Shown: piece after piece, positions 30,665 through 43,101 of the stretch
Position numbering within the stretch: the first letter of the stretch is position 1
Layout: every line of letters starts with the position of its first letter
Assembly (NCBI RefSeq): GCF_031877795.1
Contig: NC_133935.1
Span: forward strand, 48,879,330-48,943,329
Direction of reading: 5' to 3'
DNA length: 64,000 nt
Source of the DNA: Strix aluco
Taxonomy: Eukaryota; Chordata; Aves; Strigiformes; Strigidae
The notes under the pieces: generated by a model
The model's database searches: none
What the model was told of the DNA's origin: nothing
The model's input: the letters and a program-made list of their open reading frames with translations, nothing else
Position numbers and translations under genes: made by a program

Positions 30665-30935
30665 CTTCAGGGTATCACAGGATGGCTGGGGTGGGAAGGG
30701 ATCTCAAGGTCTGCTCCAAACCCTCTGCCCAGGCAGGGCCACCTAGAGCCAGTTGTGCAGCACTATGCCCACATGGCTTTCAAAGACCTCCAAGGATAGA
30801 AACTCCATAACCTCTCTGGGCAACCTGTGCCAGTGCTTGGTCACCCTCACAGTGAAAACATGTTTCCTGATGTTCAGAAGGAGCCTCCTGTATTTCAGTT
30901 TGTGCCCATGACCTCACATCCTGTCAACCTGCAAA
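30665..30935 (-). mobile_element. CR1 LINE 3' fragment, minus orientation
   Basis: The plus strand shows the reverse complement of the CR1 3' end, beginning 'cacaggatggctggggtggg' at about 30,675. It continues through 'ctctgcccaggcagggccac' and 'cctctctgggcaacctgtgc' to 'gacctcacatcctgtc'. It closely resembles the copy at 20.0-20.3 kb in the opposite orientation. Confidence 0.9.
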
Positions 30936-31251
30936 CCTGTGTAATCAGAGATTGCTTCACTCCTCATCAGCTATGGCCACGAACAGGAATAAATGCCTTT
31001 AAATCACAGCCCACAGCACAACAGGGGGAAACACCTTGTCCATTACAAAGGTGAACAAGCACAGCCCCAGCAAAAATTTGACTCCTGTTTGAACTGATGC
31101 TGCTATGAAGTCTGCTGAAACAGCAATGTGTGGCAGGAATTTTTGCAAGGCGTCCAAGAAGAATGTTCTTGTTAAGCTTCTAAGGGTGATGCCCTCCAAT
31201 CACCCCGCCCACACCTACTTAAAAGGAAACAAAAATCCAAACATCCTTTAT

Positions 31252-31265
31252 CCCCCCCCCCCCCC
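31252..31265 (+). repeat. Poly(C) tract, 14 bases
   Basis: An uninterrupted run of 14 C on the plus strand. It is likely length-variable and prone to assembly error. Confidence 0.95.
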
Positions 31266-31954
31266 TCCATGCCAGCCCATTACCATCATCAACACCTTCC
31301 CCATGGCCTGTGGCCTCGTGCTCTTTTACCTCCACCTTGCAAACAACTGCAAGTTCTTACACTGCTGTTGCCCCCAGCACTGCAATGGAAGGGAGTTGCC
31401 TTGCATGTGTTGTCCTCTATTCTGTCTGCTGGTCCCTTTGTCAGTATTTTGTGGGGAAATGCATTCCCCTTGCTCCTTCACAGGGCTGGACATCCCCCAG
31501 CCTGTACCTGTGGCCAGGAGAGGGAGGGGGGTGTCCTGCAGCAGGATGCACTCAGAGGTGGGTTGGTGAGCACTGGTGGTGGGAAGCAGGGCACCACACT
31601 CCCTCTCCAGGACCATTCCTCCCTGCTGTGAGCTGGGCTGGGAATAGGCTGTCAGGACATCCACCCTGACACCCACCATTCCTGTGTGGTTTGTGATGGA
31701 CAGCTGAACAGTTTGCCAAGATTGTAAAATAAGTATGATACCTTAAACAAGCTTTGTGAAGGACAAAGATGTGCTGGAAACCGCAGCAAAATTCTTTGGA
31801 GTGTCTGGGTTATTTCACAGTAACTACATAGCAGGAGCAATAAAATGCACAAACTCAGTGACAAGGATGTTCCTCTATAGTGTTTTAGGAATTACTCCTA
31901 ACAATACAATGAACCACCAGGAATAGAGAGTGGCAGGAGGCTTTCAGCCAGACA

Positions 31955-32228
31955 TCTTTCGTTGCAAAATTGTGGCAACTCCAGTTCCAGTGGTATCAGC
32001 AAAATGGGAAGAAAAAAAATTGAAGAATTAAATGTCTGCCAAAGACAACATAAAAATGGGCTAGTATTTGTCAAAGATACAAACTCAGAATTAATAGAGG
32101 ACAACAAGGATTTCATACAGACACAACTGAATGGTCTAGAAAATGGCATAGTAGAAACAGAACAGAATTTAAGAGCATCAAAACCTTCTCTATTGGAAAT
32201 ATCTGATGAGACTACATACCCCAGCTGA
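31955..32228 (+). other. Coding-like open segment, unrecognised
   Basis: A plus-strand frame stays open from before 31,962 to a TGA at 32,226. It reads as a charged, probably helical peptide (FVKDTNSELIEDNKDFIQTQ onward, ending ETTYPS). It abuts the ancient CR1 piece that starts near 32,225. No good donor lies inside the frame, so if real it is a last exon or a pseudogene piece. It could equally be chance. Confidence 0.22.
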
Positions 32229-32765
32229 TGACAGGATCTACAGGAGGCTGTAGCAGGGAAGGCAATTTTCCTGCTAATGCCCCCATACAAACCCTGTTAA
32301 GACCCCACCTGGAAAAGCATGTGTTTCTGTTAAAGGAATATATATTCTCTCCTGTTATATGAAAAATTAACTGAAAGGTAAATGTGCAAGAACAGGGCAA
32401 GTGAGTGTAACAGTCTGTCCTAAAGAAGACAAGAGCCTCCTTAAACAAATTTACCAAAATAAAGACAGAGGAAGTATTAACTAGTTGTTGTGAATGCCTT
32501 AACCCCTTAAGTACAATGTGAAGGGAAATAACTAAATAGAGAACAATATCGGCACAAGATCAAATTAATATAATCTAGCCAAGAAGAAATTCAGGCAACA
32601 GCTTAGAAGATTTGTAACCCCTGGAGCACAGGAGGAGTGGGACAGCCTTCCTGTAGGAAGAGCAGGAGCAAACACCCCAGACAGACCCTATGAGGTTGTA
32701 AGATAAATCTTGGAAAAGGTTGTAAGATGCAATTAGCTGCCCCAGGATGGGACTGAACTTCACAT
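32225..32765 (+). mobile_element. Ancient CR1-type LINE fragment
   Basis: The plus strand follows the 3' part of an old CR1 in order: the 'agaccccacctgg' block at 32,298, and 'gtacaatgtgaagggaaataac' plus 'atcggcacaagatcaaatt' at 32,511-32,565. These are followed by 'gaagaaattcaggc' and 'tgggacagccttcctgtagg' at 32,583-32,660. It is heavily mutated, with no intact reading frame. Confidence 0.75.
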
Positions 32766-32864
32766 CCCAGGTGCTATTTGTCAGTCTGTATTGCTACTTC
32801 GCTTTCTCCTGTGGCCTTGCAATGAAGTATGCAAGGCTAGAACACACCCACCCCACTCCCAACC

Positions 32865-33086
32865 CCTTTTACCTTTAATTTGCCATGTTGGGCATGACTT
32901 GTCCTAAAGAAGACTGATATGGGAGAAAGAAAAAGTAGTAACTTCCATTTTTTTTAAACCTCATACAAAGATTTGATCACCAAGATAGTACTTACTGGGT
33001 TCATTGAACCTTCACAGGCTTGAATGTTTTTACCAGCATGGAAGCACATTTTTAAAGAAAGAAAAGAAGTGGCAGAACTGAAGAAA
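32865..33086. repeat. Direct duplication, copy 2
   Basis: Partner of 30,318-30,543. This copy lacks four bases present in copy 1 near the 'ttcattg' site. At its right edge the candidate exon continues uninterrupted to a donor, so this copy is probably the original and copy 1 the derived piece. Confidence 0.95.
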
Positions 33087-33168
33087 CTGGCACTGGATGC
33101 GTGCTCTATGCCTACTGAAATAAAGGAAATCACCTTGGAACAGTCTTCAATCACTTTCAGAGTCACAA
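33037..33168 (+). CDS. Candidate internal exon of an unrecognised gene (exon B)
   Basis: This 132-base segment is open in one frame, preceded by the acceptor tgtttttaccag and followed by the donor A|GTAGGT. It would encode 43 residues, starting WKHIFKERKEVAELKK and ending SSITFRVT. It begins with two bases of a split codon and ends with one base. That last base A joins exactly to the first two bases TT of the candidate exon at 35,801 to give an isoleucine codon. I recognise no protein family. The predicted peptide is helical and rich in K and E. The plus orientation is opposite to YEATS4 and CPSF6. Without transcripts or homology it remains tentative. Confidence 0.38.
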
Positions 33169-33169
33169 G

Positions 33170-35800
33170 TAGGTTGTGGCATAGGGCCAGCTACAGGGGA
33201 AAAAATCTTTGTAGGAACAAGTGGAATGAAAAAAATCTGTGTTACAAGATCACATGGAAAGGACTGGAAATGGATGGGATTCTTTGATCTAGACCATGTT
33301 ACTTCAGTTCCTGTCTACAGCAAAGGGCTGGGGGCACCCTTAAGAACACAGGTGCTGAACCTGCTTCTACCAACCTATTTTTGGGGGCTGTTGCATGTGA
33401 TCTGCCACTACAACGTCTAAGTGTTGAGCCCAGCCTCTGCCCAAGTGTGCAGTTTAGGTGAAGCTTTATCATATGCTGCCGTTGTGGAAGAAGTGAGCAG
33501 GATACAGGCAGCCGGCTGCTCCTCACAAAGCAGAGTCCTTCACCTGCCAGCCGCCTTTACATTTCACAGCCTTGGATGGCACACAGATACTGGCATATTC
33601 AATAAAGAAAGAAAAACTTCCAACTCCAGACTCTGCGCAAAATTACCAGGTGCCTCAGCCTCCTTACCCAGGTTAGGTCAATCCAAGATCTAATTCTAGA
33701 ACTGTGGTTTTAAATTTGCCATTTTTTTCAAGTTAAAAACAGGTAGGAACATTTTTGTTCTTTGTAAGGAGATTACACCCGATCTCACAAGGGTTGACCT
33801 TGCAGAAATGTCATGTAAGACTTTCCTCAAACTTCTTCCAGGGAAGGAGACACAAACCTGACTCCAGCAATGAATGCTATGCCACTGTCCCTCTTGCTAG
33901 CCCCAATGGTTTTAACAGACCATTAATTTAATTTGGTGGCAATGCTTTTGTTTTTGGCAACTTGCCAGTTTTCTAAATAAAGACTGGAATTTTTAGAAAC
34001 CTTCCCTTCTTCAAATAATACACCCAAGCCCCTCACAGTTAAAATTCCAAGCTAGTTATTGCTGTAATTATAACAAAAAAAAAATGCTGAAGGAGGTGAT
34101 AATGTAGAGGTTAAGAGGTTTATTTCTAGATTCATTTTGAGTAAAAGGCATAAAATTACTTTTTTTTAATATTATGAATAACTGAATGGAACAGTCAGGG
34201 GATAACTTAGGAAGGCACAGTAGGGATCCCACATGACAGGAAAAAAGTTATTTTTCCTGAAGTATTATACTGTTACCACTGTAAAAGAAACATCAAGAAA
34301 ATTCTCCAGCTGAGATGGAATCCAGTCAGCAGATAGCTTTAATCATTACAGAGAATGTATACTTACACAGAGAAGCTCAAAATACAGCTTTTCTTATAGA
34401 GAAAAAGGCTAATCACTCATCTGTTTTTATAGCTGGCCTTCTCTGACCTTTTTCATTCTAAGTGCTTTATGTATTAAAAAAAAGAACCCACCACACAATT
34501 TTGACATTATTTCCAACAGTTTCTTCTGCAGGGCTCTGCTGGCCATTCTACAGCCTTCACTATTTTTGTTATCCTTACACTAAAGATCTTTGAGAAAATA
34601 GGGGCTGTGGACCTACATCTCGCAAAGATTCCAGGCTAAATGGTTTAGGAAAGTGAGAACTGCAGTTTTAATTACATGTAGACTCCAATTAACTTTTTGA
34701 GGTGGGAGCCCAAGTCCCTTCCAGCTTGACCCATGAATAAGGATTCTGTCTGGGATGAATGGTCTCTGTTTTCATCCTCTCCCACCAGTGTGGAGCCGTA
34801 ACACATCCAGGCAGAGCCACATGTTTTTTTTAAGTGAAGCACAGTCTGGGGATTGTAAAAGGTGGCAAGGGTAGCTGCCTGTCAAAAAGCAGATTGCTGA
34901 ACAGGGAAAGGGAATACCAGCGAGTTTTAGGCGTCTGTTTAACCATTCTGAAATACAGTAACTCTGCAGAGCTCCCTCGGGAACCCACCCATCTTCTGCC
35001 AGGTTTTGGAGATGCGTTCAACAGCCAACATTTTCTCTGCCTCTGTGGACAGTATCATCCAGTGTTTCCAGTGTCAAAGAAAGACTTCTGAGCGTTTGAG
35101 TATTTCTTTCACTTCAAGGGTATTACATAGGAAAACAGGCACAGGAATTTAAGAGCAGTGCACTCAAAAGGCATTCAAAATAATATACAGAAAATAAGGC
35201 AAGAAACAAGGACTTATTCATGAGGTGCCAAGACAAGGACAAAAAAAAAAAAACAGCTTGTTTTGTGAAAAAAGGGGAAGAAGCAACTGCTCATCATCTC
35301 AAATTTAGGGCAGTTGAGGATTATCACATCTAGTTCTGCTGACAAAGCTCAGAACTCATGAGAAGGTGGATATGTGGGATAAATAACCAATGTGTGGATA
35401 TCACAGTAATTGGACAAACAAGGGTCACAGACATAACAACTCATAGGATTATGAATTAAGCAAAGAGGAGTGGAGAGGTTTTTTCATGCCACTAGATGGC
35501 AGGAGGAGATCCTTTCACACCACCTGTGCACATCCACACCATTTTGACCATATCCTTCCTTTTGTGACAACATCTAGGGCCTAACTTCACTTTTTACAGG
35601 ACAAAAAGTGAAAATAACTTACTAATTTACAGGATAAAAAGAGAAAATCTATTCAATGAATACCAGTTGCTAAGTAGATTCAGGTGTTTTGGAAAAAATA
35701 TTCAGCTATATATTTTTCAAAAACAAACACGTGTTTACACTGGGTCATTTCTGTAAAACTGGGAAACCCTATTTGAGAATAAATTAATTCTATTTCTCAG
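33170..35800. other. Between candidate exons, no other feature recognised
   Basis: If the plus-strand candidate gene is real, this is its intron. Otherwise it is intergenic. A-rich and T-rich runs are present; no CR1 copy was recognised. Confidence 0.45.
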
Positions 35801-36027
35801 TTATACAAAGGGCACAAGGTTTACAAGACTTGCAGCTACTGCAGACTGATGGGAAGCAGAGCGCTAACAATTTTCTGCAAATTTGTTTGGAAGAGATGGA
35901 TAAACAGATTCAGATAATTAAAAGGGATAGCAATCTTCTACCTGAGGCAAAAAGACTTTTATTTCTACAGATACAAATGGTCTGCAATTGTTTTTCACAC
36001 CATCTCTCCAGGAGCAGAAAGAGCAGA
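35801..36027 (+). CDS. Candidate internal exon of an unrecognised gene (exon C)
   Basis: This 227-base segment is open in one frame, bounded by the acceptor ctatttctcag and the strong donor AGA|GTAAGA. It would encode 75 residues after the split codon, including LLQTDGKQSANNFLQICLEE and DSNLLPEAKRLLFLQIQMVC, ending SRSRKSR. The pattern is that of an amphipathic helical protein with a basic tail. The entry phase fits candidate exon B, and the exit phase is 0. A very strong acceptor at 37,993 would continue in phase 0 for ten codons to a TAG at 38,023, a possible last exon. I cannot name a family. A chance open frame is the main alternative. Confidence 0.4.
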
Positions 36028-38384
36028 GTAAGAAAGGCAGAAAACTTTTGGATCAGTTCCTTGAACACCATATACTTTGTCTCTGCATTAAATGTGTGAA
36101 CTGACCAGCATCTCACTGTTTTCTGTAATATTGTACATTGTTACATGAATAAAAAAAGAGCAAGTTTCTTCTGACTCACTTCCAGCTCAACCTTAACCAA
36201 TAAAAATCTATCCAGCAAAAAAACCTGCTTCATTTAGCACCAGCCTTTCTCCCTCCCTCTGCCCAGGGACAGCACTGCACCTCTCAGCTTGCAACATCCT
36301 TGTAAACAAACATGCTGCCCTCCCCTACTGCTACTCCATCAAACTGCTTCTGCACCTTGCACAAAACCCTCCTTTCATCTCCAGTCTAAGAAAGGGAATA
36401 CATTCCTACCTCACTCATTTTGGCCTCTGTTGCCTCTCTAAACGTTCTCTTGTACATCTCCCAACAAGTTACTTTTCTTAGATGTGGAACAGGCTTATCT
36501 TCCCATTTCCAGCCATTTACTCACATTTTTCAGAAGCATTCACTTGCTTTTCTATCTTGTAAGAGGTAAGAGAGAAAATAGATAAAAATGCAATGTGACA
36601 ACACATTTCCTTCCTCTTGCAGTCCCAGTGAATCTGTCCATCTCTTACATGACAAACTCTCCTGAGCAGCAGTGGCCTTTCCTGCTCTCATAGAGCATGA
36701 ATGAGCATCAACTCAAATTCTTCACTATGTTTGGAGTAACCTCTGTTGTTAGTCAAGATGCATTCAGAAAGTTAAGTTACATCATACTTTAACTACTTTA
36801 GGATATGTCAAACCCGAGGTGTTGAGTGTGCAGACTACATTTCTCTAACAAATATCCTATGCTACCAGGTGGTTATTTTTGAAAAAAATGCAGAGGTGAA
36901 CTCAGCAAACATCCTTTCTCAGCTGACTACTTTATTTCTGAGCACAATGCTACAGGCCTTCAAGGAGACTCAGGTAATTCCTGATGCAAAACAGAAGTTC
37001 TGTCCCCAAAATGACTAAATCAGTGTTTCCTTGCCTGGCATATCATCATTTGTTTTAGTCTAGCATTTCAGAGTAAGTTGGGTATAAAGACACTCAGGTG
37101 CCTGTATCTGGTTTTTCTGTAATAACGCCTGCAAAAAAAGTATCTTTGTAATCATGAGCTATGCATATACCTCTGTCTTCCTTTAGTCAGCCTGCACTGG
37201 ACAAACTTTCCTTTCACAGCTTCACACAGGCTTTGCTTTGCTGATTTTGGCATTTTATTTCCTTTCTGCTGCTCCTCTCTTTTGCAACTTAACAAATTCC
37301 CCTGGACCAGCTACAATATTATGAAATGGTTTGAAGGACTAACCAGGAGAGAAGAAAAAGGTAGAAACAGCACTAATACTCCTGAACCTGAGCATGTCTT
37401 CCAACCCCAAACGTAACAGGGGCCAAAAAGGACACTTCTAACTGCTTACTCAATGTCCGCTTCCCAGCAGGTGCTTAGATATCTTTCACTTCCATAGAGA
37501 CAAATTTCAAAAACTAAAGCCTCTCCTTGATCAGAACTCTCCTCTATTGACAGGAAATGAAGCAATAAGCCAGCTTTGCGAAAGGAGAGAATTCAGCCTT
37601 CAACGAGGCTGGGTCAGAATGGGTGCAGCAGCAGAAGGGAAGAATTTCTCTTTGCATGAAGACATCCTGAGGACTTCGCTGTCCCACTGCTGGGGCTGCA
37701 AAACCCATAGCAGGCACCTGCACAGGAACTCCAGAGCTACCACGGAAACAGTTCTGCAGGCCAGAAATCTCCCTTCAATTGCAGATGGTGTAAGACCACA
37801 CTGCTCACGTAAGTGACCGCTTCAGGCTCCTCTACTAAATCTCACAAATGCCTTCCACCTCCCTCTCCTCCCAAAAAATCACCAGTCAATATTGAGGGCC
37901 AGTGAGGTTACTCAGCCAAGTACAGCTGTGCTCAAGAACACATTTATCCTGGTGTGGGTCATTTTAGGCATTTTTTTTCTTCTTGTTTGCAGCCCTCAGA
38001 GGATAGGGGAGATGTGAAGGGTTAGCTCTCTTCTCCGAGGCCAGACAGCCTGCAGGAAGAGGTGGCAGAGAGGAAGCTTCTGCACCAGTTTCCACACTGC
38101 TGGGTACTAGATGGGGGGGAACAAGCAAGGACAATTTTTCTGAAACCTCAATTCCAGCAGGATCTCTCCCTCCAGCTCACCTCAGGTTCTGGGCCTTTCA
38201 ATCTGCAGCAGCTACAGAGAGGACACTGAAAAAGGCTGGAGGGAAGGTTCTTTTAAGTAGAATGGAACAAGAGACACTCCTCCTAAAAAGCATCATCAAC
38301 TTCCTTGTCTGTAATTCAAGGGGATGATATTTTCCCTGGAGAGCTTACATGGAAGAAAAACCAACCCATATTCAGAATGCTTAC
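36028..38384. other. Little recognised; strong splice acceptor at 37,993
   Basis: The acceptor ttttttttcttcttgtttgcag ends at 37,992 on the plus strand. A 79-codon plus-strand open segment at 37,552-37,788 lies between an acceptor-like gacag and a GTAAGA donor, but its entry phase does not fit candidate exon C. Otherwise nothing was recognised. Confidence 0.4.
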
Positions 38385-38484
38385 CTTCCTCGTTCTTCTG
38401 ATACAGTTTCAAATCAGACCTTGATAATCTGACATCCTGGTTAGTTAACCTGTGCTTGAACGCTTCCACAATGAGTTCATCCAT
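38385..38484 (-). CDS. Candidate first coding exon, unrecognised gene
   Basis: On the minus strand an ATG at 38,484 opens a frame of 33 codons (MDELIVEAFKHRLTNQDVRL, then SRSDLKLYQKNEE). It runs into a good donor GAAG|GTAAGC at 38,385. Nothing identifies the product, and no partner exon was found downstream on the minus strand. It is short enough to be chance. Confidence 0.2.
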
Positions 38485-40055
38485 GCACTACTGAATCCTC
38501 ACGTTTATCTTATACATCCTGTTTTTGGGGACAGGATGCTTTACAATTCTTTCCCATTCAGCAACAGGAACTGCTGAACACCCTAACCTAGAGGAAAATC
38601 GCAACAAGGTATTTTTAAAATAAAGTTAGCAATTATTTTCCCCCATGCATTTCACCCAAATGGAAGCCTGAAGTCCCCTCAACCCCACCAGCCACAGTCC
38701 GACACTCCTTCCATCTCTGTCCAATCCTCCTTCACTCTGTCAATGAAGCTGAGCTACAACCCATGCTCATCTAGTTTAAAAAACAGATTAACTGTGAAAT
38801 TCAGGCATAGTGCAGTAAATAATCAGTGGCCAAGTTAGTTTTCCTATCCTGTTGCTTGCTAGTTTGAACAATTAAAATTTGAGTCCTTTAGAGTAAGTGA
38901 ATGTTACTTTTGTTTATTACAGGCTTACAGCACTAGCAAAAGAAACTTGGGTTCATTTTCTAGTGAGCATTTTGTTTCCTCTACACAGACCTGTACAACT
39001 GCCCACCTTCATTCATTCAGAAATTATGTTTAAATAAAACCATGAATGCTGCGATTTTCCAAGACAATCAGATTGCATTGCAGATGACTTCTTGAAGCTA
39101 TAAAAATTAGAAAAAACTATTTTTCCCAAATGAAAATCAGCATTCTCACATAATCTTACCACTGCCAAATGCTGTAGGCTAGTCACAGACAAAAGCTGGT
39201 GCCAACACCACTGCAAAATGGCACCGGTAATGTAAGATGGTACAAGAGACACAGCTCATTTTGTGCTACAGTAGATGAGCTTCAACAAATACCATGAATT
39301 ATGAAGAGTTCACCATTAGTGTGGCACAGTACAGCAACACTAAGGACTTTTTGTGTATAACATACAGATGTGTGCTTTATATTATACAGTGTTCTGATTC
39401 AGCAGGAGAGTAAAACATTTGGCCATGAAACCACAGTGCCAAAAGTAGCTAAGTCATTACAGGATGAATACTGTCATTGGTACCAGACCAAATGTCTGCA
39501 CAAGATGAGCTGACAACAGTTCAGCCTGCCATACAGCTGTTTTACCACTGCTGTGTTTAAGACACACATACTTTGTAATGATTAACACTGGTCAGATTTA
39601 GTCAACTCAAGAAGCCAGATTAAAATAAAAAGGTTTATCATCATTGGTTTAATGTCTCCTATACGCAAGCCCACAGCTCCAAACATTAGTACGTTTGATT
39701 CTGAAAATGTAATTTTAAGATTCTGAAATTGCTTTCCACAGCTGGCTTTTCTTTTTTTCTTCAGTTGACACATTACACATGGGTCACTGCATTTTACAGA
39801 AAAAAAAGACTGACCAAAAAAAGGTTGGCTTAAAAATCTGAACTTCTCACTGATCTTAATAAAGACCAGATGAGAAAGACAAGAGCTATTATGAAGAGAG
39901 CTATTTCTATATTCAGAAATAATTATAGCACAGAATCTAGTTATAACTACATTTGAATGTCCACACTTTTAAGTTTTAATGTCTGAATATTTGAAAAGAC
40001 TGACATAACGAGCACTAAAAGATATTAGACATGCTGAAATGAAGACAGACAAAAG
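38485..40055. other. No gene seen
   Basis: AT-rich spacer just beyond the presumed end of the CPSF6 transcript. No repeats or open frames of note were seen. Confidence 0.5.
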
Positions 40056-40078
40056 TATTTTTTTATATAAAAATGGTC

Positions 40079-40084
40079 TTTATT
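40079..40084 (-). terminator. Poly(A) signal, likely distal end of CPSF6
   Basis: AATAAA on the minus strand followed by a T-rich stretch. It is the last good signal before the lysozyme interval. Confidence 0.4.
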
Positions 40085-40394
40085 TCTTCAATACAAGGTA
40101 AACTACTATTGCAGTTTAAGACCAACACAAAAGTTGGACAGCAAATTGCTTAACAGTCTCCTAAAGGCTGAAAAAAAAGAAACCCATGAAAGCTAAAAGT
40201 TATGCAGTATTTCAAGTATAACATCTAAAAAAGATGAAATGATCCCTAAATTTAACTAAGTACCTCTGCTGAAAATGTATTAAAATCCGCATTTGCTAGG
40301 ATACCATCTTACCTTGTTGAGAAATACAGGTCTCCAAAAACTCAAGTATTCAACAGACTCTTTGGCCTGCCGGTATCAGGAAACTGTTTTCTTT

Positions 40395-40412
40395 TATATA
40401 TATATATATAAA
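40395..40412. repeat. TA dinucleotide repeat
   Basis: A short (TA)n microsatellite of about eight units. Confidence 0.9.
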
Positions 40413-40946
40413 GTCCTTTGGAGTCAGGCATTCTGACAGACATCCATTTCCTTACATTTTGCATTGCAATTCTGCGTTCCAACTCAGGCAAGCCCCCCTA
40501 TTGTATTTCAAAACCATTTCTTGAATAGTTTACTCATACATCCTTGTGCAAAATGGGAATCAGGAAATGGAATGGTACAGGAAGACAATACAGCCTTTTG
40601 TTTAGAAAGTCAGCAGTGCTGGTAATCTTCATAAAAATGTTAAGGTTTACCAAATAGGAATGTATTTCACCTTTAAAACCCTTGGCTTTTTTTTCCCCCC
40701 CTTTCTTTTATTTTAAAAAAGGACACCTGCAGTAGTAAGGAAACTGAATTTGCAATCACTTGTATTTATAAAAGCACACACATTCCTCATTTTCTTACAT
40801 TTGAAGATCAAAGGAATGTCTGTTTCATAATGTAGTAATAATATGCACAGTTTAAAATATTTTCTATTACAAAATACAGTATACAAGAGGGTGAGGCCAA
40901 AGTCTATTACTGGAATATACTCCAAAGTGTTAGCACTGAATCATGT

Positions 40947-40969
40947 AAAAAAAAAAAAAAAAAAAAAAA
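40947..40969 (+). repeat. Poly(A) tract, 23 bases
   Basis: A run of 23 A on the plus strand, in the presumed CPSF6 3' region. No LINE or retrocopy was recognised beside it. Confidence 0.95.
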
Positions 40970-43077
40970 TCACATTACATGGTAGGAATAGATGGGAATT
41001 TTTACAACTTAAATGCTCTATTTCAGTGGGATCAAAGGTATACTGTTTACTATTTTCAAGAGACTTTAGTAAAACTAGGGTATTTCCAAAGAAGCTTTAA
41101 AAGATTTAAACACAAGCATAGGTCACACCAGAACCTAGAACCTCCTGCAGTAACTGGGGCTACAGAAAGGATTCAAGAACTAACAAGTGTATAACACATA
41201 AATAGAATGAGATGGTTTATCATATTTTGTCCAACGTGGGGAAAAAAAAAAAAATCCCACAAGAACATCAAATTGGAGGAACTGCTATGCTCCAAACCAC
41301 TCCTTCGTAATTCATCCTCTAAAGCTAAAATGAATCTAAAAGTACATAGCGTGTCAAATTTTAATTTTGAGGGACAGGATGAGGAACAAAGCAAAAAAAA
41401 AAAACACACCACACACCTCAACACCCCCACCCACCCCAGGCCTGTCTGCAATATTAATTGCAAGACATCATAGCAAACGGTTGCAAGAGACAGTATTGCT
41501 GCATAAACATGACTAATTAGCATGCTACAATCATAACGCTTAAGACCTGTGCAATTACCAAAATAATTTAAATCCTAAACAAATCCATGTTGCTTCTTTC
41601 CTATGTCAAAATACTTATTTTGTAAAGAATTCAGTTTTCTTTAAGTATATGCACACTGACCTGCACTTTCCTCCTCCGAGATCCTGAAGGATTTATATTT
41701 CAACGTAGAAGCAATTTAGTGTCTTGGATCTCTGAAGAGTACCAGTGTTAAAACATGCATGGTTTATAATTATCTTAATGAGCATTATGTTAGGAAATTT
41801 AAGGCTGTATCTCAGTTTACAGAAGAACCAATGAAAAATTTAAGAGGCTACGTATAAAATTATATAAATAAAAACAGAAACAAAGTCTGTTTAACCTGTA
41901 CACAGAGAGCAAGTGGATAAGAAAAGGAAATCAGGAATTAAGTATTTCTATAAAGAATGCCATGTATTTTTACTGGGAACACAGGTGACAAGTATATACA
42001 ACATTTCAATCTCTGATTATCCACGTACAACTAGGAAAAAGATTTACAAGGGTTTGGGTATTCAACTAAACAATCAGGTAAAAAAACACCGTTAGAAAAA
42101 CTAAGCCTCACCAATTTCAAAGGAACAAAACCAGAAAGCACTCACTCCTTAAAAAAAAAAAAATCAAGCTAATGCCTAAATTTAGTAAGATATCTTGTTT
42201 AACACAAAAACAGCTATCCAAGCTTATAAGCCACCCTGTAAATAAAAATTTGAAGTTCTGACAAACATTTCTCAAAATGCAATCAGAACTAAAATTATTG
42301 GCACAGAAAGCAAAAAGGGAATGAGGAAAAAACCAGACTGTACAGTTTCCAAAATGCTATGTTCTTCTGAAGTAGTAATTTCAACCTGTTAAAACATATA
42401 GTCCAGTAGAAATTTTACTTTAAAAAAAACACCCTCTACTTCTGAAAAACAAACCTCCAGTAAAACAACTTCTGTTGCTAAAGCACCACCCCCACTAAGT
42501 CACTTGTTGGTTTTGTCTTTCAAAATAAAGGACATGGCCTTAAGATACTATTTTTAACATTACTTATAAAATCAATATTTGAAAGAAAAAGTATTTCCTC
42601 ACAGAGTATTTTGTCCTTTCATCAGCAAAAGGAGGTAAAATACAACTGGATGAATATCAAAGAACACAGCAGTAGCCATCATGGCATTATCACCAGTCAG
42701 TAAGTTACCAAACTGCTATTTCCCAAGTGTGCCCAGGAAATTGCCAGTAATGTTTAATAAACCAAAACCTGGTAAAAATTCTACTACAGAGCCAGTTATA
42801 CATGATGTGCATTAAGCATATTCCTTTTTGGTGTCTATCAGGGTCTTTGGATTTTTTTTTTATGTACATTTTGTTTCATTTAAAAAATCTAACAAATTAA
42901 ACTCACAATAACAGGAGAGTATTAGCTAAATTGAAACACAGTACATTTATCAGTTAAAACTAAGTATCCAGAGAACAGGCAGAAATAAGGGGCTTCATAC
43001 TGGGACCTCATCTCTCAAGTCACAACGATCGCTCAGTTTAACTTACGTTACTTTCCCCCTGCTATTCCCTCCCTGCT

Positions 43078-43101
43078 ATTTCCATTGCCAGCAATGGAAA
43101 T
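43078..43101. repeat. Perfect 11-bp inverted repeat
   Basis: ATTTCCATTGC at 43,078-43,088 and its exact reverse complement at 43,091-43,101 are separated by two bases. In RNA it would need a slightly larger loop. As DNA it is a near-perfect palindrome. Confidence 0.9.

Noticed and set aside
41173-41523. A 116-codon minus-strand open frame
   Set aside because: It contains F tracts from poly(T) and lies in the presumed CPSF6 3' UTR, with no protein features.
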